Positions 51,682 to 61,672 of a stretch of DNA of 64,000 nucleotides are shown piece by piece. This stretch comes from Pantoea sp. RIT-PI-b (GTDB taxonomy: Bacteria; Pseudomonadota; Gammaproteobacteria; Enterobacterales; Enterobacteriaceae). The position numbers were made by a program, and so were the translations under genes. The stretch lies in the NCBI RefSeq assembly GCF_001187905.1, contig NZ_LGIS01000027.1:62001-126000 (forward strand), written 5' to 3'. Within the stretch, counting starts at the first letter, position 1. Each line of letters starts with the position of its first letter. The notes below the pieces were generated by a model that saw only the letters and a program-made list of their open reading frames with translations, was not told where the DNA came from and did not search any database.

Positions 51682-52077
51682 ATGTCCAGTCGTGCCATGT
51701 TCGTTTTTGCCGCCATTAGTGGATTTCTGCTGGTGGCGTTTGGTGCTTTCGGGGCACATGTGCTGAGCAAATCACTCGGCCCAGCTGAAATGGCGTGGGT
51801 GCACACCGGCCTCGAATATCAGGCGTATCACACGCTGGCGGTGATCGGCCTGGGTGCCGCCATGCTGCGCCGCGCCAATATCTGGTTTTACTGGAGTAGC
51901 GCTGCGATGGCGCTCGGTACCGTGTTGTTCAGTGGCAGCCTGTATTGTCTGGCGCTGTCGCACATGAAGTTTTGGGTTTTTGTTACGCCAGTGGGCGGCT
52001 TGTGCTTCCTTATTGGCTGGTTCTTGATGTTGATTGGCGCGCTGCGTCTGAAACGAAAGGCAGATCGCCATGAATAA
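51682..52077 (+). CDS. ygdD: YgdD, DUF423 inner-membrane protein
   Basis: 131 residues, the same as E. coli YgdD, from the ATG at 51682 with GAGG upstream. Four hydrophobic segments are visible (about 5-27, 42-62, 70-90, 97-119), with conserved [15 protein letters not shown] and [18 protein letters not shown]. The family has no established function. It overlaps rlmM by eight bases and follows gcvA by 50 bp. Confidence 0.9.
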   Translation: MSSRAMFVFAAISGFLLVAFGAFGAHVLSKSLGPAEMAWVHTGLEYQAYHTLAVIGLGAAMLRRANIWFYWSSAAMALGTVLFSGSLYCLALSHMKFWVFVTPVGGLCFLIGWFLMLIGALRLKRKADRHE

Positions 52078-53170
52078 AGTTTTACTCTATTGCCGTCCGG
52101 GATTTGAGAAAGAGTGCGCGGCGGAAATCAGTGCCAAAGCCGCTGAGCGTGAGATTTACGGCTTTCCACGCGTAAAAGATGACTCGGGTTACGTGCTGTA
52201 TGAATGCTATCAGCAGGAAGATGCAGAGAAGCTGATCCAAACGCTGCCGTTTGCCGAGCTTATTTTTGCACGCCAGATGCTGGTAGTCGGTGAACTGCTG
52301 CGCGATTTGCCGCAGGAAGATCGCATCACTCCGATTGTCGGCATGCTGACCGGTGTAGTGGAAAAGGGCGGCGAACTGCGGGTTGAAGTGCCGGACACCA
52401 ACGAAGCGAAAGAGCTCACCAAGTTCTGTCGCAAGTTAACCGTGCCGCTGCGTGCCAGTCTACGTGAAAGTAAAGTCCTGCTGAATTACGAAACGCCCAA
52501 GCGTCCTGTAGTGCATGTCTTCTTTATTGCGCCAGGCACCTGCTATGTTGGCTATTCGCTGCCGGAAAACAACTCGCCGTTCTATATGGGGATTCCGCGC
52601 CTGAAGTTTCCTTCTGATGCGCCGAGCCGTTCCACGCTTAAACTCGAAGAGGCGTTTCACGTGTTTGTGCCCGCCGATGAGTGGGATGAGCGCTTGGCCA
52701 GCGGCATGTACGCCGTCGATCTCGGCGCTTGTCCGGGCGGTTGGACGTATCAACTGGTGAAACGCAGCATGTGGGTGTTTGCGGTGGATAACGGCCCGAT
52801 GGCGCCAAGTTTGATGGACACAGGGCAAGTCACGCACTGCCGTGAAGATGGATTTAAATTCCGTCCGCCGCGCACCAACATCAGCTGGCTGGTATGCGAC
52901 ATGGTAGAAAAACCGGTGCGCGTAGCGAGCCTGATGACTGAATGGCTGGTGAATGGCTGGTGCCGCGAAGCCATCTTCAACCTCAAGTTGCCAATGAAGA
53001 AGCGCTATGAAGAGGTCACGCAGAACCTGAAAATGATTGACGATGCACTGAAAGCGCAGGGCATTAATGCGCAAATTCAGGCGCGCCAGCTGTATCACGA
53101 CCGTGAAGAAGTCACCGTTCACGTACGACGGCTCTGGGCGGCTGTAGGCGGCCGTCGCGACGAGCGCTAA
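52070..53170 (+). CDS. rlmM: RlmM, 23S rRNA 2'-O-ribose C2498 methyltransferase
   Basis: SAM-dependent methyltransferase that modifies 23S rRNA C2498; 366 residues, the same as E. coli. The N-terminal THUMP-like region (about 1-170) precedes the Rossmann domain with SAM motif [17 protein letters not shown] and [16 protein letters not shown] motif at [13 protein letters not shown]. The catalytic Lys region is [14 protein letters not shown]. It overlaps ygdD by eight bases. The E. coli fucose genes that follow rlmM are absent; xni comes next after repeat DNA. Confidence 0.95.
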   Translation: MNKVLLYCRPGFEKECAAEISAKAAEREIYGFPRVKDDSGYVLYECYQQEDAEKLIQTLPFAELIFARQMLVVGELLRDLPQEDRITPIVGMLTGVVEKGGELRVEVPDTNEAKELTKFCRKLTVPLRASLRESKVLLNYETPKRPVVHVFFIAPGTCYVGYSLPENNSPFYMGIPRLKFPSDAPSRSTLKLEEAFHVFVPADEWDERLASGMYAVDLGACPGGWTYQLVKRSMWVFAVDNGPMAPSLMDTGQVTHCREDGFKFRPPRTNISWLVCDMVEKPVRVASLMTEWLVNGWCREAIFNLKLPMKKRYEEVTQNLKMIDDALKAQGINAQIQARQLYHDREEVTVHVRRLWAAVGGRRDER

Positions 53171-53295
53171 TCCGCCGTCATACTTTGCACTACAGCGGCG
53201 TTGGCTGCGTTTGCTCACCCCGGTCACTTACTTGTGTAAGCTCCCGGGGATTCGTTTACTTGCCGCCTTGCTGTAGCACAAATTATTTTGGCGGA
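53171..53295. repeat. 125-bp imperfect palindrome, copy 1
   Basis: The left end (TCCGCC, then TTTGCACTACAGC) and right end (GCTGTAGCACAAA, then GGCGGA) are near-perfect complements. The interior contains CACTTACTTGTGTAAG and CTCCCGGGGA. It begins right after the rlmM stop. No frame of gene size is present. Confidence 0.85.
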
Positions 53296-53300
53296 TGCCT

Positions 53301-53425
53301 GCCGCCGTCATACTTTGCACTACAGCGGCGTTGGCTGCGTTTGCTCGCCCCGATCACATACTGATGTATGCTCCCGGGGACTCGCGCGCTTGCCGCCTTG
53401 CTGTAGTGCAAATTATTTTGGCGGA
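53301..53425. repeat. 125-bp imperfect palindrome, copy 2 (direct)
   Basis: Same length and orientation as copy 1, separated from it by five bases. It differs mainly in the central part (CACATACTGATGTATG in place of CACTTACTTGTGTAAG), where both copies keep a local palindrome, so changes in one arm are matched in the other. Confidence 0.85.
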
Positions 53426-53449
53426 TATGTTTCATAACGCAGTTTTTTT

Positions 53450-53473
53450 GTAGGGTCGCCATTAATGGCGACC
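53450..53473. repeat. Short palindromic repeat, family A
   Basis: Leftward-reading copy beginning GTAGGGTCGCCAT. It ends two bases before the stop codon of the leftward xni gene, so it lies at the 3' end of that transcript. Confidence 0.8.
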
Positions 53474-53474
53474 G

Positions 53475-54233
53475 CTATTTAGCGTTATATCTCAGCGTGT
53501 TGAGATTGCCCTGCAACACTAAATCTCGTTTTAACGTCGAGACTTTACGACAAATTTCTGCCATTTCCCGCTGTTCCTGCAATTTTCCCTGCCACTTACT
53601 CGGCACTTGATCCCATTGCTGGTAGATCGCGTCAAGCGAGCCAAACTGCATTAGCAATTCACGGGCGCTTTTGGGGCCAATACCGGGCACGCCGGGGATT
53701 TTACTGCTGCTGATACCACATAATCCCCAGTAATCGGGTAACTGTGCAGGCGAGACGCCGAACTCCTGTTCGATAAAGGGCACATCCAGCCAGCGTTTCT
53801 GGAAATAGTCGCGAATGCGAATATTCGGTGCCAGCAACTGGCAATAGCCTTTATCAGTGGACACAATCGTTGCCTGATGACCGGCATCCGCCATTTTTAC
53901 TGCCAGCGTGGCAGCAAGATCGTCGGCTTCGTCTAAATCCGCTACCCAGCAGCTGACGCCCGCAGCGTGAAATGCAGCCTGCAGCGCCGGCATCTCCCGC
54001 TGTAAATCTTCCGGCATCGGCGGGCGACCAGCTTTGTAATCTGGCAGGAGTTGATGGCGCCAACCCGGCTGACGTTCATGGCTATCAAAAACTGCCACCA
54101 CGTGCGTGGGCTGGGTATGGCCTAATAACTGATGTAAGGCGGCAACGCAGCTGTCACGGCACGGCGAGCCCTGAACGGCGTGCAGGCGGCGGATCAGGTT
54201 AAGCGCATCAATGATAAGAAGATGAAACGACAT
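53475..54233 (-). CDS. xni: Xni, flap endonuclease (ExoIX)
   Basis: Structure-specific 5' flap endonuclease related to the 5'-nuclease domain of DNA polymerase I; 252 residues (E. coli 251). Metal-binding acidic residues are in [30 protein letters not shown] and [20 protein letters not shown]. The DNA-binding helix-hairpin-helix is [20 protein letters not shown]. It lies 38 bp downstream of ppnN. No good Shine-Dalgarno sequence is visible before the ATG. Confidence 0.93.
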   Translation of the reverse strand: MSFHLLIIDALNLIRRLHAVQGSPCRDSCVAALHQLLGHTQPTHVVAVFDSHERQPGWRHQLLPDYKAGRPPMPEDLQREMPALQAAFHAAGVSCWVADLDEADDLAATLAVKMADAGHQATIVSTDKGYCQLLAPNIRIRDYFQKRWLDVPFIEQEFGVSPAQLPDYWGLCGISSSKIPGVPGIGPKSARELLMQFGSLDAIYQQWDQVPSKWQGKLQEQREMAEICRKVSTLKRDLVLQGNLNTLRYNAK

Positions 54234-54271
54234 AGCGATAGCGGCAGCCCGCAGGCTGCCTTCCTGATGAG

Positions 54272-55636
54272 TTATTTGATGATTTCGTAGCAGGGCGTGT
54301 AAGCGCTGCCCGGCAGCTTCATACGCTGCTGCGCAACAAAGCCCTGCAGCAGTTCGTCCATGCGGTGCATCAGATTGGCGTCGCCATGCAGTTTATACGG
54401 GCCTTTTTCGCGAATTTCACGAATCCCAATCTCCTTAACGTTTCCGGCCACAATGCCAGAGAAGGCGCGACGCAGATCGGCCGCCAACAGTTCGGCGGGC
54501 TGATCCGGGAACAACTTCAGGTTAGCCATATTCTCGTGCGTGGGCAGGAAGGGAACCTGTAATTCCGGTGCAATACGAATCGACCAGTTGAAGCTATACG
54601 CATCGCCGGTTTCGCGACGATATTCCTTCACCTGCGGCATGGCTTTTTTCATCAGACGCGCGACTTCAGCGGCGTCATCAATGATGATTTTGTAGTGCTT
54701 ACGTGCTGCTTCGCCCAACGTGTTAACAATAAAATCATCCAGCACACGGAAGTAATCGGCGCTCTCTTTGGGGCCGGTCAGAATCAGGGGCAACACCTGC
54801 TCACTGTTGTGCGGATTCATCAGAATACCCAGCAAATACAAGAACTCTTCTGCCGTGCCGACACCGCCAGGGAAGATCACAATACCGTGAGCCATACGCA
54901 CAAAAGCTTCGAGACGTTTTTCGATATCCGGCATGATGATCAGCTCATTGACCAGCGGATTCGGTGGCTCCGCGGCGATGATCGACGGTTCAGTCAGGCC
55001 GATAAAACGGCTGTCGTGATAGCGCTGCTGCGCATGACCAACAGCAGCACCTTTCATTGGCGCTTCCATCACACCTGGCCCGCAGCCGGTACAGATGTTG
55101 AGTTCACGCAGGCCCATTTGGGTGCCGACGTTACGGCAATATTGATATTCCACCGCATTAATTGAGTGGCCGCCCCAGCAAACCACGGTATTCGGGTACT
55201 CGCCGATATGAAGTGCGCGCGCGTTGCGTAGTATCGAAAACACCTGGTTGGTGATGTGCGCGGAGTCTTCGGTATCTTCAGGCTGGAAACGTTCAATCGC
55301 TGAAAGATGGCCATTCACAAACAGAATATCGCGCAGCACCGCAAACAAGTTGGCCTGCAGCGAGCGGATAATGCGGCCGTCAACAAAGGCTTCTTCCGGC
55401 GGGTTGATGAGCTCCAGCTTTACGCCGCGCTCACGGCGTAACACGTTGATATCAAAATTTTCGAAGCGCGAAAGCAGTTCATGACTGCTGTCGGTCTGGC
55501 TACCGGAATTGAGCACCGCCAGCGAACAGTTACGAAACAGCTGATAAAGGTCGCTGCTGGCCGTGCGCTTCAGCATGTCGACTTCTAATTGGGAGAGCAA
55601 ATCCATCGAGCCAAGCGGGCTGATATGTGTAATCAA
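54272..55636 (-). CDS. ppnN: PpnN (YgdH), nucleotide 5'-monophosphate nucleosidase
   Basis: LOG-family enzyme that hydrolyses purine and pyrimidine monophosphates to base and ribose phosphate; in E. coli it is allosterically stimulated by (p)ppGpp. The TTG at 55636 is chosen because it follows a strong AAGGAG and gives 454 residues, the same as E. coli, starting with [20 protein letters not shown]. An ATG 52 codons upstream would add non-conserved sequence. Motifs: [36 protein letters not shown] and the LOG signature [16 protein letters not shown]. Confidence 0.94.
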   Translation of the reverse strand: MITHISPLGSMDLLSQLEVDMLKRTASSDLYQLFRNCSLAVLNSGSQTDSSHELLSRFENFDINVLRRERGVKLELINPPEEAFVDGRIIRSLQANLFAVLRDILFVNGHLSAIERFQPEDTEDSAHITNQVFSILRNARALHIGEYPNTVVCWGGHSINAVEYQYCRNVGTQMGLRELNICTGCGPGVMEAPMKGAAVGHAQQRYHDSRFIGLTEPSIIAAEPPNPLVNELIIMPDIEKRLEAFVRMAHGIVIFPGGVGTAEEFLYLLGILMNPHNSEQVLPLILTGPKESADYFRVLDDFIVNTLGEAARKHYKIIIDDAAEVARLMKKAMPQVKEYRRETGDAYSFNWSIRIAPELQVPFLPTHENMANLKLFPDQPAELLAADLRRAFSGIVAGNVKEIGIREIREKGPYKLHGDANLMHRMDELLQGFVAQQRMKLPGSAYTPCYEIIK

Positions 55637-55822
55637 GAGAACTCCTTTACACGCAAATGCGTGACTGATGACGCTGCGCTTAACGTATTGAGCGCAGAGA
55701 CGAAAATCCCTGGTCGCGCATGCTGTGACGATCGCGCCTTCAACAGAGTAACGTTGTCCGCCGTGGATGCTCAAGAGGAACCGCGCATCCATGCAGCGGC
55801 CTGCGAGGCGTCTCGCAATCTG

Positions 55823-56668
55823 TTACTGGCGCACCAGGCGGGAATATCCCGGAGAGAAGGGCACGTTGCTACGCCATGGGTTGATATCAAGACCGCCACG
55901 GCGGGTATAGCGCGCGTAGACCGTTAGCGACTCTGGCTGACAAAAGCGCTGAACGTCGTTGAAAATGCGTTCAACGCACTGCTCGTGAAACTCATTGTGT
56001 TGGCGGAAAGAGATCAGATATCGCAGTAACGCTTCACGATCGATACGCGGCCCTTTATAGCGAATCATCACTGAACCCCAGTCGGGTTGATTGGTGATTA
56101 AACAGTTGGATTTCAGCAAATGGCTGACCAGCGTTTCCTCAACCATCTCACGACCCGCAGCCTGCGCCAGGTAATCCGCATTGAAGGCGTAATCGTGAAT
56201 CTCAATATCCTGTTCATCAATCACTTCACCGCTGAAGTGACCGATCGGCTGTCCTTCGACTTCGCTGAGACGGAACAGCGCCACGGTGACGTGGCCATTG
56301 GCGCAGGCGCTGAGGTCGCGCTCCAGCGTCTGGCGCACTTCGCCCCAGTCGGCGAAAACGGTCTGATTAAAACTGTTAAGATAAAGCTTAAAGCTCTTTG
56401 ACTCGATGAGGTTTTGGCTGTCGGCGCGAAGTACCACTTCACCAACGGCTACCTGCGGTACGCCTTTGCTGTTGAGCCAGGAAAGTTCGTACAACGTCCA
56501 GATATCAGCGCCGGAAAAGGGCAGATTGTCTGGATAGAGCCCAAGCGGCTCACGGTTCAGGCTGCGCGGCACCGATTGCAACAGCGTGCTATCGTAGCGA
56601 TCGACATAAGCCGTGGGCTTACCTAAGGTCAGGCCGCTTAATGCCTGGTCCCGGTTTTCAGAAGACAT
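55823..56668 (-). CDS. queF: QueF, NADPH-dependent 7-cyano-7-deazaguanine reductase
   Basis: Reduces preQ0 to preQ1 in queuosine synthesis. 281 residues (E. coli 282) from the ATG at 56668; a GTG four codons upstream is less likely. It is the long two-domain (unimodular) form. The QueF motif [15 protein letters not shown] is at 90-103, the catalytic Cys189 in [14 protein letters not shown] with Asp196, and the C-terminal [17 protein letters not shown] is intact. Divergent from syd. Confidence 0.95.
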   Translation of the reverse strand: MSSENRDQALSGLTLGKPTAYVDRYDSTLLQSVPRSLNREPLGLYPDNLPFSGADIWTLYELSWLNSKGVPQVAVGEVVLRADSQNLIESKSFKLYLNSFNQTVFADWGEVRQTLERDLSACANGHVTVALFRLSEVEGQPIGHFSGEVIDEQDIEIHDYAFNADYLAQAAGREMVEETLVSHLLKSNCLITNQPDWGSVMIRYKGPRIDREALLRYLISFRQHNEFHEQCVERIFNDVQRFCQPESLTVYARYTRRGGLDINPWRSNVPFSPGYSRLVRQ

Positions 56669-56730
56669 AACGGTTACCACTGAATTTCATCAAAGTGGCT
56701 AAGTGTAACCCATCACCGACGAGAATATGA

Positions 56731-57279
56731 ATGATGCAGCAAACCGCAGAGGCTCTGCGCGAGTTTACCGCCCGCTATGTTCAACATTGGCAGCAGCAAA
56801 CCGGACATTTTCCGGCCAGCGCCGATCTGCTTGGCGTACCATCAGACTGCATTATTAGCACCCTGGATGACCGTGTATTATGGCAGCCGCAGCCGTTTAC
56901 GTTGCCCGCCACGCTTGAGGCAGTGGAGCGCGCGCTGGATATTCAGCTGCAGCCCGAAATCACCGCCTTTTACACCGCGCAATTTGCTGGCGACATGATG
57001 GCAACCTTTGAACAGCGACCACTTTGCATGCTGCAGGTCTGGAGCGAAGCCGATTTTACCCGCCTGCAGGAGAACCTGATTGGTCATCTGGTGATGAAGC
57101 GCCGCTTAAGACAAGCTCCGACCTTATTTATAGCAACGACCGACTCTGATAATGAGGTGGTTGCGTTATGTAATCTTACCGGCGAGGTGATTATTGAGGA
57201 GCCCGGTACTAAAAAGCGCGAAGTACTGGCCACTTCCGTTAAGACATTTCTCAATGCTTTACAACCGGTTAGTGGCTGA
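56731..57279 (+). CDS. syd: Syd, SecY-interacting protein
   Basis: Cytoplasmic peripheral protein that binds SecY and can block faulty translocon assemblies. 182 residues (E. coli 181). Conserved blocks: EFTARYVQHW at the N-terminus, WQPQPFTLPATLEAVERALD, TAFYTAQFAGDM and LQENLIGHLVMKRRLRQAPT. Two adjacent ATGs make the exact first residue uncertain by one. A GAG seven bases upstream fits the first ATG. csrB lies downstream, as in E. coli. Confidence 0.93.
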   Translation: MMQQTAEALREFTARYVQHWQQQTGHFPASADLLGVPSDCIISTLDDRVLWQPQPFTLPATLEAVERALDIQLQPEITAFYTAQFAGDMMATFEQRPLCMLQVWSEADFTRLQENLIGHLVMKRRLRQAPTLFIATTDSDNEVVALCNLTGEVIIEEPGTKKREVLATSVKTFLNALQPVSG

Positions 57280-57303
57280 GTTGCAGATTTTTCGCCTGTG
57301 CTC

Positions 57304-57321
57304 TGTGAGAGATCTCTCACG
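57304..57321. promoter_or_regulatory. UvrY-type palindrome upstream of csrB
   Basis: TGTGAGAGATCTCTCACG, with a perfect 16-bp palindromic core, lies about 165 bp before the csrB 5' end. It closely matches the 18-bp inverted repeat through which the response regulator UvrY (BarA-UvrY system) activates csrB in E. coli, from memory. A second TGTGAGAGATC half-like copy follows at 57327-57337. Confidence 0.75.
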
Positions 57322-57484
57322 CGATGTGTGAGAGATCGCCAGATCATTTCGCAGGCATCTGCACGTCGCTAATGTAAAAATATTGTGAATCATGAACTTA
57401 TGGCATCATTCTGAAAATTAAGACCAGGCTTAATCCATTAATGCTTCTTACTGGCTTGTTATTGCGATGGTTTCTGAGAGAATA

Positions 57485-57803
57485 GTCACCACTGGCAGGA
57501 TGCTGGGGATTAAGAGATGTTCAGGAGAACATCAGCCACGAGGCGGGAACGTAACGGAATTTACGGCACACGGAAGGCTTCAGGAAGAAGCAGGACACTC
57601 AGGATTGAGTTAAGGGACACCTCCAGGATGGAGAATGAGAGCCATGCGGAATGTGGCGGGCCAGGACGCTAAGGATTAATGTCACGATGACAAGCGATGG
57701 AAAGCGCAGGAACAGTTGTCATGGATGAGCAGGGAGCACAGCTGTGGCGGGAATGCTGCGAACGAAAACCGGGAGCACTGTAATCACAGTGCTCCCTTTT
57801 TTT
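57485..57803 (+). ncRNA. csrB: CsrB small RNA, antagonist of CsrA
   Basis: About 319 nt between syd and yqcC, the E. coli position. It carries 21 GGA triplets by my count, many as CAGGA or AGGAT in hairpin loops, which bind and sequester CsrA dimers. It shares long blocks with E. coli CsrB, such as CTCCAGGATGGAGAATGAG (57621-57639) and the 3' terminator hairpin GGGAGCACTGT/ACAGTGCTCCC followed by seven Ts (57797-57803). The 5' end is placed near 57485 by analogy and could be off by some bases. Confidence 0.93.
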
Positions 57804-57869
57804 ATGCTTTTTTGCGCAAGGCGTGACTGATGATATGCTTGCCGCCCATTTTTGCTCTGGAGGTGGCGC

Positions 57870-58196
57870 ATGTCGTCGCAAATGATTATTCAGCGTCTGC
57901 AGCAGGTCGAGGCGGTAATGCGCGAACACGACCATTGGCAGGCACAAGCGCCTGAGGCGAGCGCCTTCGCCAGCACCGAACCTTTCTGTCTTGATACCAT
58001 GGAGCCGTTGCAATGGCTGCAATGGGTTTTGATGCCGCGTTTTTACGCGCTGCTTGAGAGCGGTGCGCCGTTACCGCAAAATTTCGCTATCGCACCCTAT
58101 TATGAAGTGGCATTGCCAGCCGACACGCCGGGTTATGCGGCGTTATTGCTGACAATTAATCACTTTGATGCGCTCTTCCAGGAACCCTCCGCCTGA
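57870..58196 (+). CDS. yqcC: YqcC, DUF446 protein
   Basis: 108 residues (E. coli YqcC 109) from the ATG at 57870 with GGAGG upstream. The family core is LDTMEPLQWLQWVLMPRFYA followed by APYYEVALPAD. Cytoplasmic, all-helical in appearance, of unknown function. Its stop overlaps the truC start (TGATG), and the two are commonly co-encoded. It begins 66 bp after the csrB terminator. Confidence 0.92.
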   Translation: MSSQMIIQRLQQVEAVMREHDHWQAQAPEASAFASTEPFCLDTMEPLQWLQWVLMPRFYALLESGAPLPQNFAIAPYYEVALPADTPGYAALLLTINHFDALFQEPSA

Positions 58197-58975
58197 TGCT
58201 CGAAATCCTCTATCAAGATGAATGGCTGGTCGCCGTGAATAAACCGGCCGGTTGGCTGGTGCATCGCAGTTGGCTCGATCGCAACGAGAAAGTGGTGGTG
58301 ATGCAAACGGTGCGCGACCAGATTGGCCAGCACGTTTTCACCGTGCATCGTCTCGATCGTCCAACCTCTGGCGTGCTGCTGATGGGATTATCGAGCGAAG
58401 TCGCGCATTTGCTGGCGCAGCAGTTTGAGCAACACCAGATGCAGAAAACCTATCACGCGGTGCTGCGTGGCTGGCTGGAAGGCGGCGCGACGCTCGATTA
58501 TCCGCTGGTGGAAGAGCTGGATAAGATTGCCGACAAATTCGCCACGCAAGAACCTGTGGCACAACCGGCGGTAACGGATTATCAGGCGCTGGCACATGTT
58601 GAAATGCCGGTAGCCATCAGTCGTTATAACACCGCACGCTATACGTTGGTGGAGATGGCGCCGCACACCGGCCGCAAACACCAGCTGCGCCGCCATATGG
58701 TGCATTTGCGTCATCCGATTATCGGCGATAGCGCGCATGGCGATCTCCGGCAGAATCGCGGCGCGGCGGCGCATTTTGGGCTTAATCGCTTGATGCTGCA
58801 TGCCAGCGCGTTGAGCTTCACGCATCCGGTAACCGGCGAGCCGTTAGTGATTCGCGCCGGATTGGATCGCGTCTGGCAGCAGATGCTGCAGCAGTTCGGC
58901 TGGCAGGATCAGATCCCTGATGTTCCCAGGGTTGAGTTTGCCATTGATGCAGTCCAGGATAATCCAACAGAATAA
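58196..58975 (+). CDS. truC: TruC, tRNA pseudouridine(65) synthase
   Basis: RluA-family enzyme that forms pseudouridine 65 in tRNA-Ile and tRNA-Asp. 259 residues (E. coli 260). The catalytic aspartate is D54 in VHRLDRPTSGVLLMG, the same position as in E. coli. VNKPAGWLVHRSW and MAPHTGRKHQLRRHMVHLRH are also conserved. Overlaps yqcC and is followed 12 bp later by yqcA, so the three are probably one operon. Confidence 0.95.
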   Translation: MLEILYQDEWLVAVNKPAGWLVHRSWLDRNEKVVVMQTVRDQIGQHVFTVHRLDRPTSGVLLMGLSSEVAHLLAQQFEQHQMQKTYHAVLRGWLEGGATLDYPLVEELDKIADKFATQEPVAQPAVTDYQALAHVEMPVAISRYNTARYTLVEMAPHTGRKHQLRRHMVHLRHPIIGDSAHGDLRQNRGAAAHFGLNRLMLHASALSFTHPVTGEPLVIRAGLDRVWQQMLQQFGWQDQIPDVPRVEFAIDAVQDNPTE

Positions 58976-58987
58976 AGGAGCGGCAAG

Positions 58988-59434
58988 ATGGCAAAGATTG
59001 GCATTTTTACAGGTACGGTTTACGGCAATGCGCTGCTGGTGGCTGAAGAAGCACAGACGGTGCTGGAAGATCAGGGCCACGAAGTACAGGTATTTGAAGA
59101 TCCGTCGCTGGCGGATTGGCAGGCATACAGCAAAGATGTGGTGCTGATTGTGACTTCAACGACTGGCCAGGGTGATTTTCCGGACAACATTGCCCGCCTG
59201 TATGTCGCGGTACGTGATGATCTCGGTTATCAGCCCGAGTTGCGCTATGGCGTGATTGGTCTGGGTGACAGCAGCTATGACAATTTCTGCGGTGCCGGTA
59301 AAACCTTCGATGTCACCTTGCAGGATCAAAGCGCCAAGCGTGTTGGAGAGATGTTGCTGGTGGATGCGACGGAAAATCCTGAACCAGAATCGGTGACTTC
59401 GCCGTGGGTGGAGAGCTGGGGTAAGTTGCTGTAA
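58988..59434 (+). CDS. yqcA: YqcA, flavodoxin-like protein
   Basis: Short-chain flavodoxin of 148 residues (E. coli YqcA 149). The FMN phosphate loop is [17 protein letters not shown]. The isoalloxazine loops are [15 protein letters not shown] and [25 protein letters not shown] precedes the ATG. Electron-transfer partner unknown. It resembles MioC, but the truC-yqcA context identifies it. A large palindromic element follows the stop. Confidence 0.93.
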   Translation: MAKIGIFTGTVYGNALLVAEEAQTVLEDQGHEVQVFEDPSLADWQAYSKDVVLIVTSTTGQGDFPDNIARLYVAVRDDLGYQPELRYGVIGLGDSSYDNFCGAGKTFDVTLQDQSAKRVGEMLLVDATENPEPESVTSPWVESWGKLL

Positions 59435-59439
59435 TTGCT

Positions 59440-59605
59440 TTGCCCTCACCCTAACCCTCTCCCGCAAGCGGGAGAGGGAATGTTTAGCCAGGTCATCCTG
59501 CTTACACGAAGCACTTTATCTTCAGCTCGCATGAAGTACTTAATCGACTGCACGCACGAAACGGCTCCCTCGCCCGCTTGCGGGAGAGGGCTGGGGTGAG
59601 GGCAA
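59440..59605. repeat. Large palindromic element between yqcA and garD
   Basis: The outer arms TTGCCCTCACCC (59440) and GGGTGAGGGCAA (ending 59605) are complementary. Inside each end is a hairpin of the form CCCTC-CCCGC / GCGGGAGAGGG (about 59455-59478 and 59566-59590), with about 88 bp of less regular DNA between them. Both flanking genes end within a few bases of the arms. The architecture resembles that of 2126-2264. No gene is present. Confidence 0.8.
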
Positions 59606-61165
59606 TTACGTCACTGGCGCAGGATTAAACACCGCTAGCTGATTGCGAATTCCCCATCGATCCGACCAGGTCTGCTTGCGTCCGCTGGCAATATCCAGAA
59701 TCAACTCAAACAATCTCCAGCCCACCTGCTCAATGCTCTCTTCGCCCGTGGCAATGGTTCCGGCATTGATATCCATCAAATCATGCCAGCGTTCGGCCAG
59801 CGCATTGCGCGTTGCCATCTTAATCACTGGAATCGCTGCCAAACCGTAAGGCGTGCCGCGCCCGGTAGTAAACACCTGCAAGGTAATGCCCGATGCCATC
59901 TGCTGGGTACCGCACACAAAATCGCTGGCGGGCGTCGCGGCATAAATCAGCCCACGTTGGGTTGGACGTTGGCCAGGCGACAACACTTCGACGATCGGAC
60001 TGCGTCCCGATTTGGCAATCGAGCCCAGCGCTTTTTCTACCACGTTTGCCAGCCCACCTTTTTTATTTCCCGGTGAGGGATTCGCGCTGCGATCGGTTTG
60101 GCCCTGGCTGAGGTAATCGTCATACCACGCCATCTCTTCCAGCAGCCGTTTACCCACGGCTTCATCCACCACACGCGGTGTCAGCAGATGAATGGCATCA
60201 CGCACTTCAGTCACTTCAGAGAACATCACCGTTGCGCCGCAGCGCACCAGCAGATCGGAAGCAAAGCCCACGGCGGGATTCGCCGTCACACCCGAGAAGG
60301 CATCGCTGCCGCCGCACTGCGTGCCGATCACCAGATCGGACGCCGGGCAGGTTTCCCGCTGGCGTAGATTGAGCTTTTTCAGATGGCGTTCGGCGACCTG
60401 CAGGATTTCATCCACCATCGCACCGAATCCCACCAGACGCTCATCTTGCAGTCGCACAATGTCGTTATCATCGAGCGAAATGGCCTGTACGTCCGGCGTG
60501 CCGGTCAGCAGACGCTCCGGTTGTAATTTCTCGCAGCCGAGGCTGACGATCATCACTTCGCCGCCAAAATTGGGATTGAGCGCGAGATTATGAATGGTAC
60601 GAATCGGCACCACCGCGGCAGGCGCATTGATCGCTACCCCGCAGCCATACAGATGATTCAGCGCCACCACGCCATCGACATTGGGATAACGCTGTAGCAA
60701 ATCTCGTTCGATGATCTGCACCACGTAATCCACTACGCCAGCCACGCAATGAACGCTGGTAGTGATACCGAGCAGGTTGCGTGTTCCTACGCTGCCATCG
60801 GCGTTGCGATAACCTTCAAAGGTATAACCCTCCAGCGCTGGCAGTGCGGGCGGCACATTGTTTGCCAGCGGCAAACTGTTAAGCGGCGGCGCTTCGGGTA
60901 GCGCCACCAGCGACTCTTCAATCCAGCTGCCTTGCGCAATCGGGCGCAACGCGTAGCCAATCACTTCACCGTAACGCAGGATCGCGCCATCTTGCGGGAT
61001 ATCGCGAAGTGCAACTTTATGTCCCTGCGGCACATGTTCGATTAGTTGCAGTCCGTCGTCGAAACGCGTGCCGGACGGCAATCCCTGATTATTGACCACG
61101 ATCGCCACGTTATCGGCATCGTGCACTTTGATATAGAGCGGTTTTTCTGTCAGAGGACGGTTCAT
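59606..61165 (-). CDS. garD: GarD, galactarate dehydratase
   Basis: Iron-dependent dehydratase of the UxaA/GarD family that converts galactarate to 5-keto-4-deoxyglucarate, the entry step of galactarate catabolism. 519 residues (E. coli 523). The N-terminal SAF domain has [20 protein letters not shown]. The catalytic region has [40 protein letters not shown] and [30 protein letters not shown] precedes the ATG. In E. coli garD is far from gudPXD; here it is divergent from gudP and probably shares control with it. Confidence 0.95.
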   Translation of the reverse strand: MNRPLTEKPLYIKVHDADNVAIVVNNQGLPSGTRFDDGLQLIEHVPQGHKVALRDIPQDGAILRYGEVIGYALRPIAQGSWIEESLVALPEAPPLNSLPLANNVPPALPALEGYTFEGYRNADGSVGTRNLLGITTSVHCVAGVVDYVVQIIERDLLQRYPNVDGVVALNHLYGCGVAINAPAAVVPIRTIHNLALNPNFGGEVMIVSLGCEKLQPERLLTGTPDVQAISLDDNDIVRLQDERLVGFGAMVDEILQVAERHLKKLNLRQRETCPASDLVIGTQCGGSDAFSGVTANPAVGFASDLLVRCGATVMFSEVTEVRDAIHLLTPRVVDEAVGKRLLEEMAWYDDYLSQGQTDRSANPSPGNKKGGLANVVEKALGSIAKSGRSPIVEVLSPGQRPTQRGLIYAATPASDFVCGTQQMASGITLQVFTTGRGTPYGLAAIPVIKMATRNALAERWHDLMDINAGTIATGEESIEQVGWRLFELILDIASGRKQTWSDRWGIRNQLAVFNPAPVT

Positions 61166-61261
61166 TGCTCACCTTCCAGTTCGTCGCACTGTACATGGCA
61201 GCGCGGTTTAAATGTGTTCATCACGTCATCGTATTTTGCCAGCCTCAGTATATGCAGGGGT

Positions 61262-61285
61262 ATTTGCGTAACGCATTGTGCAAAT
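61262..61285. promoter_or_regulatory. Inverted repeat in the garD-gudP control region (candidate operator)
   Basis: ATTTGC and GCAAAT arms with a 12-bp spacer that contains GCGT-A-ACGC. It lies 97 bp upstream of garD in the 507-bp divergent gap. Could be bound by a sugar-acid regulator such as CdaR; that is inference, as I do not know a matching published site. Confidence 0.35.
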
Positions 61286-61315
61286 GACTGGCTTTAAGGG
61301 GTTTTATGTCGGCAA

Positions 61316-61334
61316 TTTGGTTCGTTTAACCAAA
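61316..61334. promoter_or_regulatory. Perfect palindrome in the garD-gudP control region (candidate operator)
   Basis: TTTGGTT-CGTTT-AACCAAA, with 7-bp perfect arms. It sits near the middle of the divergent gap (61166-61672), a usual position for a shared operator. Apart from this, the other inverted repeat, and a CAGGAG ribosome-binding site before gudP, I see nothing notable in the gap; the small frames there are not supported. Confidence 0.45.
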
Positions 61335-61672
61335 CACAAGAGAAGGGACTCACAAAGTGCAGTCGGCCTGTACGTTTACCAGGCAAAACACGGCTGCAAA
61401 AAACGGTTCCGTGAGCCACCCCGCAGCGTTATGTGCAGATGCCATAAAAACAGTGTCAATCTCCCTTAATCCTCATGCTTTCTTCCAGTGTTTCGCCTCA
61501 AGGCTGTTCCTATACTGATTCTCGTTCTTCAACGTTAGGTTATTCGTCACGACGCATCATCGTATTGCCAAAATAAAAATCGCCGTGTTTAACCCAACTT
61601 CTCTCTGATACCCAACGCGATGTGTATGCAGTCAGAGCGAATGTAGCTCGCGCTATATTTCAGGAGTGCATC

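Noticed and set aside
53171..53425. Insertion sequence or MITE pair
   Set aside because: No transposase frame and no obvious target-site duplication; recorded as palindromic repeats instead.
58988..59434. MioC rather than YqcA
   Set aside because: The fold is the same, but length and the syd-csrB-yqcC-truC context match yqcA.
61046..61469. Two small frames in the garD-gudP gap
   Set aside because: No ribosome-binding site or family features; one overlaps the garD 5' end in antisense.
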